A DNA stretch of 5,221 nt from Anaerolineae bacterium (GTDB lineage: Bacteria > Chloroflexota > Anaerolineae > Aggregatilineales > Phototrophicaceae): assembly GCA_015492875.1 (NCBI GenBank), contig WGEI01000494.1, positions 1 to 5,221 of the forward strand, read 5' to 3'. Each line of letters opens with the position of its first letter. The first letter of the stretch is position 1. Under the pieces are notes generated by a model. The model was given only the letters and a program-made list of their open reading frames with translations. It was not told where the DNA came from and did not search any database. Positions 4,503 to 5,221 of the stretch are shown one piece after another. The translations under genes and the position numbers were made by a program.

Positions 4503-5221
4503 CTATGGCCGCCAATCCACATCAACGATGCTTGTGCCCGCCCATTGCCAAATAAGCGCCTCCCCCATAGTGGTAACATCGAGAATATAAAGCGCCTGTG
4601 TGCCCGGTACGTCCGCGATATAGGCCAGCCATCGCCCATCAGGTGACCACTGAACGGGATAAGCTAGATTGAGCGGGGCGAGTGGCGCAGGGCTTTCAAT
4701 CGTGGGCTTTATTGGCGTTAGATAAAGCCGCTTCCCCCCGCCATAATTGACACTGAATGCTAGATAAGCGCTATCTGATGACCACACATAATCCCCAACG
4801 CGGCTACCAGTGATTAGCCTTGTGGCTTGCACCGTTGACGTATCTAAAATATAGGCGACTTGCTCCACCCCTTGCTGAACTGTTAAAGCGACATAACGGC
4901 CATCTGGTGACCAGATGGGCAAGCCGTGATATGCTCCCAGTGATATAGACGTTATCTCTTGCGTTTCTATGTTCATGAGATAGGGTTGTGTTTGCCCATT
5001 CATATCGCCTAAGTAAACGACATAACGGCCATCTGGTGACCACCCCGCTTGGCGGTAGCTTCTTTTCATACTTGTAATAGCTTGCGTCGTGTTGGGCGGG
5101 GTGAAGATATGCAAGGCGCGCAGTCCAGTTTCTTCATCATGTAAACTATACCCTAGCCGCCCATCTGTGAACCATGTAGCGGCCTCGTGATATAGCTGAG
5201 AGCGGTCTACAGCAAGGGGCG
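4503..5221 (-). CDS. WD40-like (PD40/TolB-type) beta-propeller protein, C-terminal part
   Basis: The frame is open from the right edge to TAG at 4505-4503, so these 238 residues are the C-terminal part of a longer protein; the TTG at 5114 is internal, since the propeller pattern continues upstream of it. Six tryptophans recur every 43-45 residues (fragment positions 16, 60, 103, 146, 191, 236) in the blade motif W-S-P-D-G-R followed by a hydrophobic strand: WFTDGR, WSPDGR, WSPDGR, WSSDSA, WSPDGR, and a final truncated WRP. This is the PD40 repeat found in TolB-like and peptidase-associated propellers, which usually act outside the cytoplasm as binding scaffolds. Blade 4 has lost the Gly-Arg. 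No catalytic domain lies after the propeller; whether one lies before it cannot be seen. The WRP end probably closes the ring with an N-terminal strand. Substrate and partner are unknown. Confidence 0.9.
   Translation of the reverse strand, partial: PLAVDRSQLYHEAATWFTDGRLGYSLHDEETGLRALHIFTPPNTTQAITSMKRSYRQAGWSPDGRYVVYLGDMNGQTQPYLMNIETQEITSISLGAYHGLPIWSPDGRYVALTVQQGVEQVAYILDTSTVQATRLITGSRVGDYVWSSDSAYLAFSVNYGGGKRLYLTPIKPTIESPAPLAPLNLAYPVQWSPDGRWLAYIADVPGTQALYILDVTTMGEALIWQWAGTSIVDVDWRP
4889..5042. repeat. exact 25-bp repeat encoding adjacent propeller blades
   Basis: The same 25 bases occur at 4889-4913 and 5018-5042, exactly 129 bases (43 codons) apart. Both copies encode the WSPDGRYV blade signature in the same frame. 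Related but diverged copies occur near 4633 and 5160. Protein conservation alone does not require identical codons, so this looks like recent blade duplication or gene conversion. Confidence 0.75.

Noticed and set aside
5112..5114. TTG as the start of the propeller gene
   Set aside because: The frame stays open to the window edge, and the upstream residues contain another blade motif (WFTDGR), so the gene begins outside the window.

Overview
This window looks like chromosomal DNA from a free-living bacterium of moderate GC content. Every well-supported gene is on the minus strand. The best taxonomic guess is Chloroflexota (Anaerolineae-like). The guess rests on an R3H-domain SpoIIIAA/Ycf45-type ATPase lying between a degenerate GNAT-like protein and thymidylate kinase, next to a PD40 beta-propeller protein. 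This is inference from family knowledge; no rRNA or other taxonomic marker is present.

Read in the direction of transcription (right to left), the layout is as follows. (1) 5221-4503 is the C-terminal 238 residues of a WD40-like (PD40/TolB-type) beta-propeller whose start lies beyond the right edge. (2) 4394-4113 is a 93-residue two-helix membrane protein, followed by a GAAA-tetraloop hairpin that probably terminates it. (3) About 4065-3690 is a gene-free, AT-rich stretch with two promoter-like sequences pointing leftward. (4) 3689-80 is a probable four-gene operon: a GNAT-fold protein with two acetyltransferase-like halves, the R3H ATPase, thymidylate kinase (tmk), and a small Cys/His protein that overlaps the end of tmk by 8 bases. 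(5) At the left edge, a hairpin with a T-run oriented for the plus strand suggests that a convergent plus-strand gene ends at about position 40.

The operon pairs one well-understood housekeeping enzyme (dTMP to dTDP, for DNA precursors) with three proteins of unknown function. The ATPase combines a SpoIIIAA-like P-loop domain with a C-terminal R3H single-stranded nucleic acid-binding domain, so a nucleic-acid role is plausible, but its substrate cannot be read from sequence. The GNAT-like gene and the ATPase gene lie in the same reading frame, separated only by one TAA and one sense codon. Reading through that stop would give a GNAT-ATPase fusion, and the poorly placed ribosome binding site suggests the ATPase depends on translational coupling. 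This junction and the conserved-looking gene set are the most interesting features. I see no CRISPR array, insertion sequence, tRNA, rRNA or defence system.
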